From: Bradyrhizobium sp. CCBAU 53340
GTDB lineage: Bacteria; Pseudomonadota; Alphaproteobacteria; Rhizobiales; Xanthobacteraceae
Reading direction: 5' to 3'
DNA: 64,000 nucleotides
Assembly (NCBI RefSeq): GCF_015291645.1
Contig: NZ_CP030056.1
Coordinates: 682,001-746,000 of the forward strand
This document shows positions 27,559 through 39,312 of this stretch, piece by piece. The notes below the pieces were generated by a model. The model was not told the DNA's origin. It did no database searches and worked only from the letters and a program-made list of their open reading frames with translations. Position 1 is the stretch's first letter, and each line of letters opens with the position of its first letter. A program made the translations under genes and the position numbers.

Positions 27559-28784
27559 ATGACCACCGATACGACGATTACCCCTGAACTGCTGGACCAG
27601 CTTCTTGCGAACTACAGCAAGCCCGAAAACCTGACCGGCGAGAATGGGCTGTTCAAGCAGCTCAAGAAGGCCTTGATCGAGCGCGCACTTGGAGCCGAGC
27701 TGACCGAGCATTTGGGCTACGAGAAGGGTGATCCTGCCGGCCGGGGCTCAGGCAACAGCCGCAACGGGACAAGCTCGAAGACGATCCTGACGGAGGATGG
27801 CGAGATCGAGATTACCGTGCCTCGCGATCGGGCCGGCAGCTTCGAGCCGCAGTTGACCGCCAAGGGGCAGACCCGGTTCGATGGTTTCGACGACAAGATC
27901 CTGAGCCTCTATGCCCGCGGCATGACGGTGCGGGAGATCCAGGGCCACCTGGCCGAGCTCTAAGGCGCCGAGGTCTCGCCCGATCTCATTAGCCGGGTGG
28001 CCGACGCCGTCCTCGATGAGGTCCGGGAATGCCAGAGCCGGCCGCTCGACGCCGTGTACCCAATCGTCTTTTTTGACGCGCTGCGGGTCAAGATACGCGA
28101 CGAAGGGCTGGTCAAGAACAAGGCGGTCTACGTTGCGCTCGCCTACAATGCCGATGGCGAGAAGGACGCTCGGGCTCTGGATCGAGCAGACCGAGGGCGC
28201 CAAATTCTGGCTGCGGGTCGTCAACGAACTCAAGGCGCGCGGCGTCAACGATATCCTGATTGCCGTCGTCGACGAGCTGAAGGGGTTTCCCGAGGCGATC
28301 ACATCGGTCTACCCGCAGACGCTGGTGCAGACCTGCATCGTGCACCTGATCCGTAACAGCCTTGCCTTCGTCTCCTGGAAGGACCGCAAGGCGATCCTGC
28401 CCTCGAAAGGCGATCTATCGGGCTGAGAGTGCCGACGCGGCGGCGCTGAGGCTTGCCGAGTTCGAGGCCGAATGGGGCAAGCGCTATCCCGCCATTGGCC
28501 AGATCTGGCGCAAAGCGTGGGAGCACGTAGTGCCGTTCTTCGCCTTCGCGCCTGGCATCCGAAAGATGATCTACACGACAAACGGGGTCGAGGCGCTACA
28601 TCGTTCGCTGCGCAAGATCATCAAGACCCGCGGCAGCTTCCCGACCGACGAGGCGGCGCTCAAGCTGTTGTATCTCGCCCTCAGGAACGCTGGCGTTTAT
28701 TGGCGGCGACCGGTTGAATGGACTGCCGCGATGGGGCAGTTCGCCATCCACTTCGGCGCGCGGTTTCCCGGAACAGCGCGCTGA
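27559..28784 (+). pseudogene. IS256-family transposase with stop and frameshifts
   Basis: MTTDTTITPELLDQLLANYS, ALIERALGAELTEHLGYEKG and RDRAGSFEPQLTAKGQTRFDG are standard mutator-type N-terminal motifs. The codon after HLAEL is a stop (27961-27963) where the family has Tyr ([18 protein letters not shown] continues in frame). Frameshifts follow near 28170 (DGEKDA to [14 protein letters not shown]) and near 28400 (RKAILP to IYRAESADAAALRLAEF). Catalytic pieces [22 protein letters not shown] and KMIYTTNGVEALHRSLRK are all present but split. Confidence 0.88.
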
Positions 28785-28823
28785 TGATCACAACCGACAT
28801 CACGGCGCCGACCATGATCGTTT

Positions 28824-28898
28824 GGACCGAACCTTCGCCGTCAAGCCCCGCGCCTGCGGCGCGCCGCTGCGCGGCTTCGGGGCTTGACCGCTCGGTCC
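28824..28898. repeat. nested stem-loop in intergenic DNA
   Basis: GTCAAGCCCCG (28840-28850) pairs with CGGGGCTTGAC (28878-28888), and outside it GGACCGA (28824-28830) pairs with TCGGTCC (28892-28898). No coding frame overlaps it convincingly. Confidence 0.55.
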
Positions 28899-29052
28899 GG
28901 CCAAGCAGAATTATCGGCCATGCCGTCGATGCCAGCTTTCAATGTCTCAAACGCAAAACCCACCTTCACAGAAATCGCTTACACAAAACTTCGGACATTC
29001 CCGGCGGTAGCGGCTGCGACAACATCATCAAACTAGCCACTGACATTTATCG

Positions 29053-29094
29053 TGACCTCGCCCCCAAGTGTTATCCAGTCCTGAGTTCAGGTGC
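29053..29094 (-). mobile_element. IS3-type terminal fragment
   Basis: TGACCTCGCCCCCAAGTG followed by TTATCCAGTCCTGAGTTC resembles the IS3 terminus at 30210 (TGACCTTGCCCCAAGTTTTA). It is joined directly to an IS66 tnpC fragment. Confidence 0.6.
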
Positions 29095-29291
29095 TCCGGG
29101 AAGGTCTGGCCACTCGGCGCGTCTTCCGACGCTTTCGCACGGGCGACCGCGAGCTCGGCGGCGATCTCCGTACCCTTAGCGCGCTCGGCTGCCGGCGCCG
29201 CCTTCAGGGCGGCAACGTCATCCGGAGCGGCGTCGCGATCCGCATTCATGCGACGCAGTGAATCACAGATTGAATGCATTGGGACTCCCAA
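29095..29291 (-). pseudogene. tnpC: IS66 tnpC, N-terminal fragment
   Basis: DVAALKAAPAAERAKGTEIAAE and LAVARAKASEDA are the coiled-coil start of an IS66 TnpC; the reading is cut after about 55 codons by the IS3 end. Confidence 0.7.
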
Positions 29292-29319
29292 ATGTCGGCA
29301 ATATGAGGATTTTCCTGGA

Positions 29320-29667
29320 TTAGCCCCCGCTCTGCGGCCGCCAGCTCAGTTGGGGAGTCCACCAGTCGATGCCCTCGAGCATGTAAGCCATTTGCGCTGC
29401 CGAGATCGACACCGCGCCGACCGACGTCGACGGCCAGATGAACCTGCCGTGATCCAGGCGCTTGGCATAGAGCGACATGCCCAAGCCGTCATGCGAGAGA
29501 ATCTTGACCAGAAGGCCGCGGCGGCCCCATAAGATATAGAGATCGCCGGCATGGGGATCGCGCTCCAAGCTTTCCTGAACCGCAAGCGCCAAACTTTGCA
29601 TGGCCCGACGCATGTCGGTGTGGCCAGTCGCGATCCATACCCTGACGCCGCTCGGGAGCGGGATCAT
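29320..29667 (-). CDS. tnpB: IS66 accessory protein TnpB (115 aa)
   Basis: MIPLPSGVRVWIATGHTDMR, GDLYILWGRRGLLVKILSHD, YAKRLDHGRFIWP and AQMAYMLEGIDW identify the IS66 Orf2 family. Length normal, start overlapping the tnpA stop as ATGA. Its element has lost most of tnpC. Confidence 0.9.
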   Translation of the reverse strand: MIPLPSGVRVWIATGHTDMRRAMQSLALAVQESLERDPHAGDLYILWGRRGLLVKILSHDGLGMSLYAKRLDHGRFIWPSTSVGAVSISAAQMAYMLEGIDWWTPQLSWRPQSGG

Positions 29668-30205
29668 CGTCGTCGCAGAAGCTCAAAAACCCGCTGCAGC
29701 TCGTCGCGATCAACGCGAACACGACAGCCGCCGCTAAGCTCGATCTCGATGATTCCAGCCGTTGCGCGTTGCTTAGGAGGCGAAGACGCCAGTTGCGACG
29801 TGCTGATCGATGCCGGTGCACGTGTGATCTCGACAGGAACCAGAGCTGGCACCGCATCACCGCCCAGGCGGCTTGGCGCGCCTGCCGGAACAGCAAGCTA
29901 TGCGAGGCACTGATTGCGCAGCAGAAGTTGCAGATCGCCAAGCTAAAGCGTCAGATCTGACGCCACCGGGGACGAGCTGGCGGCGGAAGAGGCTGTGGCA
30001 AACCGACGACGGTGCGCGGATTTACCCGCAAGCGCAGTTGGCGCTGACGTTCGAAGAGCTGGAAGTCGTGAGCCACCCCATGCCGGCGCGCGACGCCGCA
30101 GACCGTCTCGCCGGCCTGCAAACGTCTCCTCGACAGACGGACCTTCTCGTCGTAACTCCATCGCCGCCGACGCTCGGCACCCAACACATTGACCTGCATC
30201 CGCAC
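29664..30205 (-). pseudogene. tnpA: IS66 tnpA, frameshifted
   Basis: The N-terminal HTH part (VNVLGAERRRRWSYDEKVRL, GETVCGVARRHGVA) lies near 30190-30050 and the C-terminal IIEIELSGGCRVRVDRDELQ near 29750-29664, in different frames, with unreadable sequence between them. Confidence 0.75.
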
Positions 30206-30209
30206 GTGC

Positions 30210-31160
30210 TGACCTTGCCCCAAGTTTTATCCAGCCCTGAGTTCGCCCCGGTCGTTGGATTTGCCCAGTTGGGGGAGCGACGGGAGCTGGCGCAGAGCCT
30301 TCGGCATAACGCACAGCGCCAGATCCCGTCGCGGATGGCAGGTGTCGGCGAACTCGGACGGCGTTTTCCATCCGAGCTGAGAGTGTGGTCGTGCGTCGTT
30401 GTAGTGGGCCCGCCCGCATCCGAGCGCGACGAGGGCCTGCGCCAGTGACGTGAACAGCGTCTCGTTGAGCAGTTCGTCCCGCAGCCGGCCATTGAAGCGC
30501 TCGATGAACGCATTCTGCATGGGCTTGCCCGGCGCGATGTAATGCCAACCGACGGGGCTTTGATCGGCCCATGTCAGGATGGCGTTGCTGGTGAGCTCGG
30601 TGCCGTTGTCGCTGACCACCATCCTGGGCTCGCCGCGCTCGAACATCAGCCGGTCCAGTTCCCGCGCCACGCGGATGCCGGAGAGCGAGGTATCGGCGAC
30701 TAGCGCCAAGCACTCGCGGGTGCAGTCATCGACCACGGTGAGGACGCTGAAGCGGCGGCCGCAGGTCAGCTGATCCGACACGAAGTCGAGCAACCAGCGA
30801 TCGTTGCGGGCCATCGGCACCGTCATTGGCGCCCGGGTCCCAAGGGCGGCCCGCTTGCGGCCGCCGCGGCGGCGTACCGCAAGCCTCTCTTCCCCGGAAC
30901 AGCTTCTTGTGGTTTGACCAGGTAGCCCTCCCGGTTGAGCAGCACGTGCAGGCGCCGACAAACAAAAACGACGGCGTTCGTGGGCGATCGCCCGCATGCG
31001 CTGCCGTAGGACGGCATCGTCCGCCCGGATTGTCAGATATCTGATGGTCATGCGGCAGCAGCCGATGGCTTTACACGCCCGCCGTTCGCTCATCCCGTGG
31101 GCAACCATGAGATACGCGACAGCTTTCCGCTTGCCCGCGGGCGTCACCATTAATGGGATG
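30210..31160 (-). mobile_element. IS3-family element, orfB half
   Basis: The right terminus TGACCTTGCCCCAAGTTTTA is at 30210. The left half with orfA is missing because an IS110 element begins just upstream of the orfB start. Confidence 0.7.
30227..31150 (-). pseudogene. IS3-family (IS51/IS407 type) transposase orfB
   Basis: [20 protein letters not shown] and [13 protein letters not shown] start the frame. The first middle part ([13 protein letters not shown], expected RRFGYRRLHVLL) is in a shifted frame between about 31000 and 30880. The catalytic part is clear: [16 protein letters not shown] (first Asp), [29 protein letters not shown] (second Asp), [16 protein letters not shown] (Glu). Confidence 0.85.
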
Positions 31161-31216
31161 GACCGCCCCGTCCTCCTCCCTCATCATAGGAAGGGCAGAC
31201 TAAAGAGGAGAGTATC

Positions 31217-31765
31217 ATGGCCGATCGCAATTTGCCGCGACCCGCGGCTGTCTATGGAATCGACATTGGCAAGAACCTATTCCACGTCGTTGGCCTGAGC
31301 TGCGACGGCACACCTGTTCAGAAATTTCGCTTTCGAGGGGACACCCTTCTTCAGTTCTTTGCGCGCGCACAACCAAGCATAGTTGGCATGGAATCCTGCG
31401 TCGGTCCACAGTGGCTCGCCCGGAAGATACAGGCACTTGGTCACAAGGTGCGCCTGATCCCCGTGCAATTCGTGAAGCCCTACGTGAAGTCAAACAAGAA
31501 CGATATCATCGACGCCGAGGCGATCGCTGAGGCCGCTACGCGACCGACAATGCGCTTCGTTGCCGTGAAGGAGGAGGACCAAGTGGATCTTCAAGCGCGT
31601 TTCCTTCGTCATTCAAACGCGCGGCAACTCGAGATTGAATATTCCGGCACCCTGACGCAAAGGTACACCGTACTCGAGGCAGAAAGCCCGCGTCTGATTG
31701 ATCAGGCGTGTCCTCGAGCCGACCATCTGGCACGGATTCGCGATGCAGCGCTTCCAGTTGCATAA
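31217..31765 (+). pseudogene. IS110-family transposase, N-terminal part with local inversion
   Basis: YGIDIGKNLFHVVGLSCDG (first Asp), GMESCVGPQWLARKIQALG, VKPYVKSNKNDIIDAEAIAE and KEEDQVDLQA are typical IS110 residues. After codon 127 the plus strand no longer matches, but the next expected section (MVGSRTRLINQTRAFCLEYG, VPLRQGAGIF, ELPRV) is read on the minus strand between 31747 and 31599. The rest of the protein is absent here. Confidence 0.82.
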
Positions 31766-31870
31766 ATGTATCCGGCCTCTCGCGAGTGGACTGCTGTTGC
31801 AGCCACGCCATGATGAGATCCGCGCACGCCGTTCCCAATAAATAGTTCGGGCAGGAAGCCCGCTTTTTTG
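31749..31870. repeat. dispersed 120-bp repeat, copy A, ending in a terminator-like hairpin
   Basis: About 90% identical to 62965-63084. It starts GCTTCCAGTTGCATAAATG and ends with CGGGC-AGGAA-GCCCG followed by six T (31848-31869), which fits an intrinsic terminator on the plus strand. Confidence 0.7.
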
Positions 31871-31907
31871 CACAGGGCTTACGGCATGTTGATCCACTGT
31901 TTCGTCA

Positions 31908-33453
<1,546 letters not shown>

Positions 33454-33457
<4 letters not shown>

Positions 33458-33801
33458 GCGTAGCCAATACCGTTGATACCGCGCGCCTCAATCTGTTGCT
33501 CAACGAGCTCCGCCTCCCGGCCATCAAGGTGCTGTGGGCGCAATTTGCCGAGCAGTCCGACAAGGAAGGTTGGCCAGCGGCCCGCTTCCTCGCCACCATT
33601 GCCGAGCACGAGATCGCCGAACGCGGTCGCCGGCTCACCGAGCGCCATCTCGTCGAGGCGCGGCTGTCTGCTGGGAAGACCTTCGGCGGCTTCGACTTCG
33701 AGGCCGTGCCGATGATCTCCAAGGCGCAGGTGATGGCGCTCGCCGCCGGTGACAGCTGGTTGGGTAAGGGTGCCAATTTGCTCCTGTTCGGGCCGCCCGA
33801 G
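33454..33801 (+). pseudogene. istB: IS21 istB, cut inside the P-loop
   Basis: MSVANTVDTARLNLLLNELR, FAEQSDKEGWPAARFLATIA and ANLLLFGPP match the intact IstB at 60838-61650. The reading is interrupted exactly in the Walker A motif at about 33801 by the next element. Confidence 0.85.
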
Positions 33802-33832
33802 TCCGATTCATACTGCCCACCTCGTTATGCCA

Positions 33833-36258
33833 TTATAGTTCAAGCTCTCTTTGGCGGAGATCGCCAGACGACGGGCGCCGGAAGCGCCGCGCCTGCGCGG
33901 CGTTCCTGACCTCGGGGTGCTCCAGATCAGGCGCCTTGATCACCCAGGGTGCGCCCTTGCACAGCTGGTGCGCGGGCAAGCTTCGCTCCGCGATCAGACG
34001 GCGAACCGTCGATGGGCTGACCGTCAACGCAGCGGCGGCTTCATCCAGAGTAATTTCTCCTCTCTCCATGCGTTCGCCTTCCCGGTAGGGTGCGATAGCT
34101 TGCTGGTTGCGCAAGTGACGAACGCGGGCGCGGGTCCAGCTGTTACCGTGCCCCGTCGACTTGCCGCTCGGTCGAGGACCGCCGCGATCGTGCCGTCGGG
34201 CATCTGGCGTGCCAGAACACGCAGGAGATCGATGACATCTGCGGATGTGCTCCAGCGGTGTTGGCCCGTGCGGTTCTTTCTGGTCTCTAGCGCTGTGTGA
34301 TCGCCGCCCTGCCAGTGGATCACAAGCTCAATTGCCGCATCGCCGACGCATACAACGATTTCGTGGATTAAGGTTCGGATGATCCCCTTGCGCGTGGCAG
34401 GCGTCGCCCCAGGACTGTTCCAGGCCCGCTCCAAATCGGAGCCAAGCGCAAGCAGCCGCTCGCGATCCGCCTCGCTCAGAGGACTCTCCGGCTTGGCCAA
34501 CAGTGCACCGCGCTCTTCCTCGAGCGCGCGGACGGCCAGCAGACGTTCATTCCAACGTCGCTCCAGCTCGCCGGCGACCAGGCGATTGTCGGGATCGACA
34601 GCCTCATATCGCCGACGAGCCCGAGTGGCCTCATAGCGCGCTTGCTCACGCTTGGGCAGGCGTATCTCGCTGTGAACGCCGCCAACCCAGTGGACGACGA
34701 GGACGATCTCGGAGGCCGCATCATCGATATCGGCTACGACCTCATGGATGAGGGTGCGCACAATGCGCTTCTTGAGGCGAGCATCCGTCGTCGGCGCATC
34801 CCAGACCGTTCTGAGGTTCGAGGCCAGAACGCCGAGCGAGGCTGGATCAGCAATGGGGGCAGGCATCGCCGCATTATGCGTGGCGATTTTGCCCTCGACC
34901 TCCGCTGCGTGAGCGAGCGTCCTGTTCCAGCGCGCTCCAAGCTCGCCCGCCACCAGCCGGCTCGCGGGGTCAGCGGCATCGTATTGCCGGAAAAGCCTGG
35001 TCGGCGGCATAGCGCGCCGCTTCGAGATCGCGACTGAGAGCATCGCGCACCTGATCGCGCCGTTCCCCTGGCTTCCTTGGCGGCAGCGGTTGCGGCGGCG
35101 ATAGCGCCCGGACCGATGACGCCAAGCAGTGCTTCCTCGATTGCATCATCGACGGGCAGTCCGCCGAAGCCGATGCAGTGAGGGCCGCCATTGTCCATCC
35201 AGGCGCGGCTACAGCTATAGCGCGGGATATGGTGGTTCATGCCGGAGTACCGGAGTGTGAGCTTGCGACCGCAGCGCTTGCACCGGATCAGACCGGCCAG
35301 CAGCGCGTCACCATGCTTGGGCGCGCCGTGATGCCGACCGGTGGGAGCGTTGCTGCTGACCATGGTGCGGATCGCCTCGAACCTCTCCCAGCTCACATAC
35401 CCGTCGTGGGTGTTGGGCTTCAGCGCCAGCCATTCGCTCCGCGCCTGCGGCGGATCTTCACGCTCACACCCACGGCGCTGTATCCCGCCGCGACAGCCGT
35501 CTTACCATAGGCATAGGCGCCGCCGTAGACCGGGTTCTCAATGATCCGGTGGATGGCGGAGTAGCTCGGTCGCCGCCAGGCCGTTGCGCCGTTGGTCCGC
35601 TTCACCGGCAGATCGAGATTGTACTCGTGGAGCCAGCAGAACGGTCGCGCGCTGCCGAGTTCCTCGACCTTGTCGAACACCAGCTTGATCGCTCCTGGAC
35701 ACGCCGATCCGGATCTTTCTCATAACGGTCGCCGGCCTTCACGAAGCCGACGGGCGCTGCCACAACCAACTCGCCCCGGCGCGCCTTCTCGTAGCGGGCC
35801 GAGAGCGAGCGCTGGCGCAACAGATCCAGCTCGTACTCGTTGAGGCTGCCCTTGAGCCCGAGCAACAGGCGATCGTTACCGTGCCTTGGCGCGTAGATCG
35901 TCTCCTGATCGATCAGAACGGTATCGACCACGCGGCACATCTCGATGAGTTGCTGCCAATCCCGTCTGTTGCGAGCGAAGCGCGAGACTTCGCGGGCGCA
36001 AACCGCACCAACTTTACCGAGGCAAACCTCCGCTACCATCCGCTCGAAGCCGGCGCGTTGTACGCCGCCGGCGGCTGAGCGACCGAGATCATCATCGATC
36101 ACTTCAACCTCTGACCATCCGAGTGCCGTCAGTCGGTCCCGCATGGCGTATTGCAACGCGCCGCTCTCGCGATTGTGTAGCACCTGATGTGCTGAGGATT
36201 GACGCACGTAAAGTATCCCCTTCTCCAGATGATGAGGCCTGACCTTGTCAGAGATCAT
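33833..36258 (-). pseudogene. large serine recombinase (resolvase N-domain, zinc ribbon, HTH), several frameshifts
   Basis: The start MISDKVRPHHLEKGILYVRQ is followed by the resolvase domain with the catalytic serine in YVRQSSAHQV, GRSAAGGVQRAGFERMV and SRFARNRRDWQQLIEMC. The recombinase domain has IHRIIENPVYGGAYAYGKT, the zinc ribbon LLAGLIRCKRCGRKLTLRYS and SCSRAWMDNGGPHC. Frameshifts occur near 35700, 35450 and 35050. The C-terminal part ends with an HTH (ITLDEAAAALTVSPSTVRRL, CKGAPWVIKAPDLEHPEV). A block of about 110 residues occurs twice in tandem (RLVAGELGARWNRTL and RLVAGELERRWNERL). Confidence 0.8.
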
Positions 36259-36484
36259 GACCGACCTCCTTCGCGCGCGGCGTCGCTGTCGTCGCGGCAT
36301 GGTCGAGGATCAACTGCGTCATCAGACTCGTAAGGGCCGCCTGCGCTTCCGCCGGAAGCTCCGACCATGTGGGCGCACCGGTGGCGCCGCTCGACAGGCC
36401 GCTCCCGAACAGATCCATCTGCTGCGGCCGCGGTTGTTGATTGTGTCGGTATCCGCTCCCTGGCATTGCCGTCTGGCGTGACAT
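36248..36484 (-). CDS. small recombinase-associated protein (78 aa)
   Basis: The frame contains PRPQQMDLFGSGLSSG and WSELPAEAQAALTSLMTQLI, an amphipathic helix. Its end overlaps the recombinase start by 11 bases, which suggests coupled translation. Small proteins of this type regularly precede this recombinase class as far as I recall; function unknown. Confidence 0.55.
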   Translation of the reverse strand: MSRQTAMPGSGYRHNQQPRPQQMDLFGSGLSSGATGAPTWSELPAEAQAALTSLMTQLILDHAATTATPRAKEVGHDL

Positions 36485-36779
36485 GAGTCGCTCCCCGATT
36501 CTGACCGTGAGAGCCTCTGGATGCGCCAGAAAGCAGGGCAGCTGATGGCGTTCGATCCTTCAACGCCAGATCGAGAAGCGCAGAAAGCGCCGCAAGCGCA
36601 TCGATGCTGACAAACGGTTGAGCTGTCAAAAGCTCGGCGTCAGGGCATGCCGTCCGGTCGAACATCCCTGCTGGCACTTCCAGCCAACGATCTCCTTGCG
36701 ATCCGTCCAAGGTGCAGCGAAAAACAACATCAAAGCCTTGTCGACGGCTCCATGAACGCAAACTCGGCGCCCAAACCAT
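36480..36779 (-). CDS. hypothetical protein of the recombinase cassette (about 100 aa)
   Basis: MVWAPSLRSWSRRQGFDVVF, TLDGSQGDRWLEVPAGMFD and VSIDALAALSALLDLALKD look like real protein. The frame runs on past 36480 to 36255 in antisense of nothing recognisable, so the true end is probably near the start of the next small gene and may be altered by a frameshift. Function unknown. Confidence 0.45.
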
Positions 36780-36789
36780 GGATGATGCC

Positions 36790-36918
36790 GATAAAGAACC
36801 TCGCGAAGAACGGTCCTGTGGCCGTTCTCAAACGTTGTTGTACAACGAACACCGCGGACACTCGGCCATCGGCTATATCAGCTCGGTCGAGATGGAGCGC
36901 AAGGTGGGATTAGCTTAA
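36790..36918 (+). pseudogene. IS3-family orfB, 3' remnant
   Basis: YNEHRGHSAIGYISSVEMER is the conserved C-terminal end of IS3 OrfB proteins; the upstream part is unrelated. Confidence 0.7.
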
Positions 36919-36922
36919 CGGG

Positions 36923-37354
36923 GTGTCCATCAAACCGGCAGCACGCTCAGTGATCACCGGGGAGCGCCGACGGCGTCGGTGGACGAGCGAGGAGAAGGCC
37001 CGGATCGTGGCGGAGAGCTTTGAGGAGGGTGCGAACATCTCCGAGGTTGCGCGGCGCAATGGCGTTTCGCGCGGGCTGCTTACGGTGTGGCGCCGCCAAG
37101 TTGCGGCGGCGGTGGGGGGCAAGGCACCGAACTTCGTGCCAATCCAAATTGGTCCGGGGATCGATCGCGGGACAGCGGGCGAGCATGAACGTATTTCCGG
37201 GCTACAGACGAGGCCTTTGGAGATCGCCGCGCCGCCGGCCAAGGTTTGCGGAGTTGTCGAGATCGAGGTGAACGGGGCGCGCATCCGGGTCGAGCCGGAC
37301 GTTGAGCTGGCGACGCTGTCGACCGTGCTGGCGGCGCTTCGGGGTATCCGGTGA
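36923..37354 (+). CDS. tnpA: IS66 TnpA (143 aa)
   Basis: The HTH domain is in RRRRRWTSEEKARIVAESFE and EVARRNGVSRGLLTVWRRQV; the C-terminal VEIEVNGARIRVEPDVELAT is the usual end of IS66 TnpA. Complete, with its stop overlapping the tnpB start. Confidence 0.9.
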   Translation: MSIKPAARSVITGERRRRRWTSEEKARIVAESFEEGANISEVARRNGVSRGLLTVWRRQVAAAVGGKAPNFVPIQIGPGIDRGTAGEHERISGLQTRPLEIAAPPAKVCGVVEIEVNGARIRVEPDVELATLSTVLAALRGIR

Positions 37355-37704
37355 TTGCGCTACGCTCTGACCTCAAGGTGGTGCTGGCGACACAGCCGGT
37401 CGATTTCCGCAAGTCGGTGCATACGCTGTCGGCACTGGTGAGCGAAGCGCTGCGTGCGAATCCGTGTTGTGGGGACGTCTTCGTGTTCCGCAGCAAACGC
37501 ACGGACAGAGTGAAGCTTCTGGCGTGGGACGGCAGCGGCATGGTGCTGATGACGAAGTGGTTGCACCAGGGGCACTTCACCTGGCCGCCGATCCGCGAAG
37601 GCGTGGTGCATCTGACTGCGACACAGCTCGCGATGCTGCTCGACGGACTCGAGTGGACGCGCGTCTCGCCCAAGCCGGTGAAGCAGCCGGCCGTTGTCGG
37701 CTGA
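37351..37704 (+). CDS. tnpB: IS66 TnpB (117 aa)
   Basis: VVLATQPVDFRKSVHTLSAL, VFRSKRTDRVKLLAWDGSGM and TQLAMLLDGLEWTRV define the IS66 Orf2 family. The start is a GTG at 37351 overlapping the tnpA stop. Intact. Confidence 0.9.
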   Translation: MIALRSDLKVVLATQPVDFRKSVHTLSALVSEALRANPCCGDVFVFRSKRTDRVKLLAWDGSGMVLMTKWLHQGHFTWPPIREGVVHLTATQLAMLLDGLEWTRVSPKPVKQPAVVG

Positions 37705-37754
37705 GAGGAGAGGATTTCGCTGGAGCCTGCGCCGCGCGGATGTATGGTCCATTT

Positions 37755-39312
37755 ATGGCGATTCGCCCGGACGTCCTCTCGACTGATCCCGCCGCTCTAA
37801 CAGAGATGGTGCTCGCGCTCGACGCCGAGAACGAGAAGCTGCGTGTTGCGATGCAGACGCTCAAGGAGATGATCTTCGGGAAGCGCTCGGAACGGCTTGC
37901 CACGCTCGTGGCCGAGCAGCTTGAGCTTGAGCTTGACGATCTTGAGACCAGTGTCACGCCGCCGGCAGCTGCCAACGACGATGCACCTGCGGTGAAGCCG
38001 TCCGATAAGCTACGTAAGAAGGCGCGCCGCAACATCGGCGCGTTGCCCAAGCATCTGCCGCGCTGTGAGCAGGTCCTGGAGCCGGAGGTGACGGCCTGCC
38101 CGTGCTGCCAGGGCCAGCTTCACAAGATCGGCGAGGACGTCAGCGAGGTGTTGGAGTGATCCCGGCGCTCCTGCGCGTGCTGCGCACGATCCGTCCCAAA
38201 TACGGCTGCCGCGGCTGCACCGATGGCGTGGTCCAAGCCAAAGTGCTGCCGCGCCTGATTGAGGGCGGCATGGCGTCGACGGCCCTCGTGAGCCATGTGG
38301 TGGTCTCGAAGTTCGCCCGGTATTTGCCGCTGTACCGGCAAGTTCAGATCCTGGCCGGCCACGGCATCCATCTTGACCGCGCGACACTCGCGGTTGGGTC
38401 AAACGTACCGCCTTGTGGCTCAGGAGCCTTTATGAGCTGCAGCTGCGGATCATTCAGGCTGCGCCGCGCGTGTTCTGCGACGAGACGCCGATGCCGGTGC
38501 TTGATCCAGGACGACATCGTCCCCGCATCTGCCAGTTCTGGGCGCATGCTATGGATGACCGGCCATGGGGTGGCCCCTCGCCGCCGGCGGTTACCTACGT
38601 ATTCGCCGACGGCCGCGGCACCGAGGAGATCGCCGGACAGTTGATGGGCTTTTGCGGCGTTCTGCAGGTGGACGGTTATGCCGCCTACAAGGCGCTGGCC
38701 CGCCGTCATGGCGGCGCGATCCAGCTCGCCTTTTGTCTCGCCCATGCTCGACGCAAATTCGTCGAGGTGTACAAGTCCACGCAGTCGCCATTCGCGCGCG
38801 ACGTGATTGAACGGCTGCAGGCGGTCTATGCGATCGAGGCAGAGATCCGCGGCAGCAGTGCGGAGCAGCGGCTGGCCGCCCGCCGCACCAGGAGCGCCCC
38901 GTTGATGGTGGCGCTCAATGCGCGACTGATTGAGATGGTAGGTCAGCTGTTTTCCCAATCGAAGCTGACAGAGGCGATCAACTATGCGCTCAATCACTGG
39001 GACGGACTGACGCTGTTTCTCAGCGACGGCCGCGTCGAGGTCGATTCCAACACGGTCGAGCGTTCCATGCGCCCGATTGCCATGGGAAGACGCAACGCCT
39101 TGTTCAGCGGTAGCGAAGGTGGTGCCGAGAGCTGGGCCATCCTCGCGTCGCTCGTGAACACCGCAAAGCTCCATGAGCTCGATCCGCAAGCCTATCTGAC
39201 CGACGTGCTGGAGCGCATCGTCTCCGGTGGAACCAAGAGCCATCAACTGCACGAACTGCTCGCCTGGCACTGGAAGGCGGCGCGCCAGCGCACCGCACAG
39301 GCCGCGGCATGA
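37755..39312 (+). pseudogene. tnpC: IS66 transposase tnpC, two frameshifts
   Basis: MAIRPDVLSTDPAALTEMVL starts the coiled-coil part; the zinc region is VTACPCCQGQLHKIGEDVSE. One base is missing at about 38155 (SEVLE then stop, expected SEVLDVIPAILRVLRT) and another at about 38393 (TLAVGSNVPPC, expected TLAVWVKRTA). The rest (RVFCDETPMPVLDPG, DGYAAYKALARRHGG, CLAHARRKFVEVY, DSNTVERSMRPIAMGR) is open to 39312. Two single-base losses make it inactive. Confidence 0.87.

Larger units (their letters stand above)
33802..36779 (-). mobile_element. three-gene cassette with a large serine recombinase (decayed)
   Basis: On the minus strand: a hypothetical gene, a small hypothetical gene and a large serine recombinase with a terminal HTH region. 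The cassette interrupts istB at 33801; the other istB half was not found on the right side. Confidence 0.6.
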
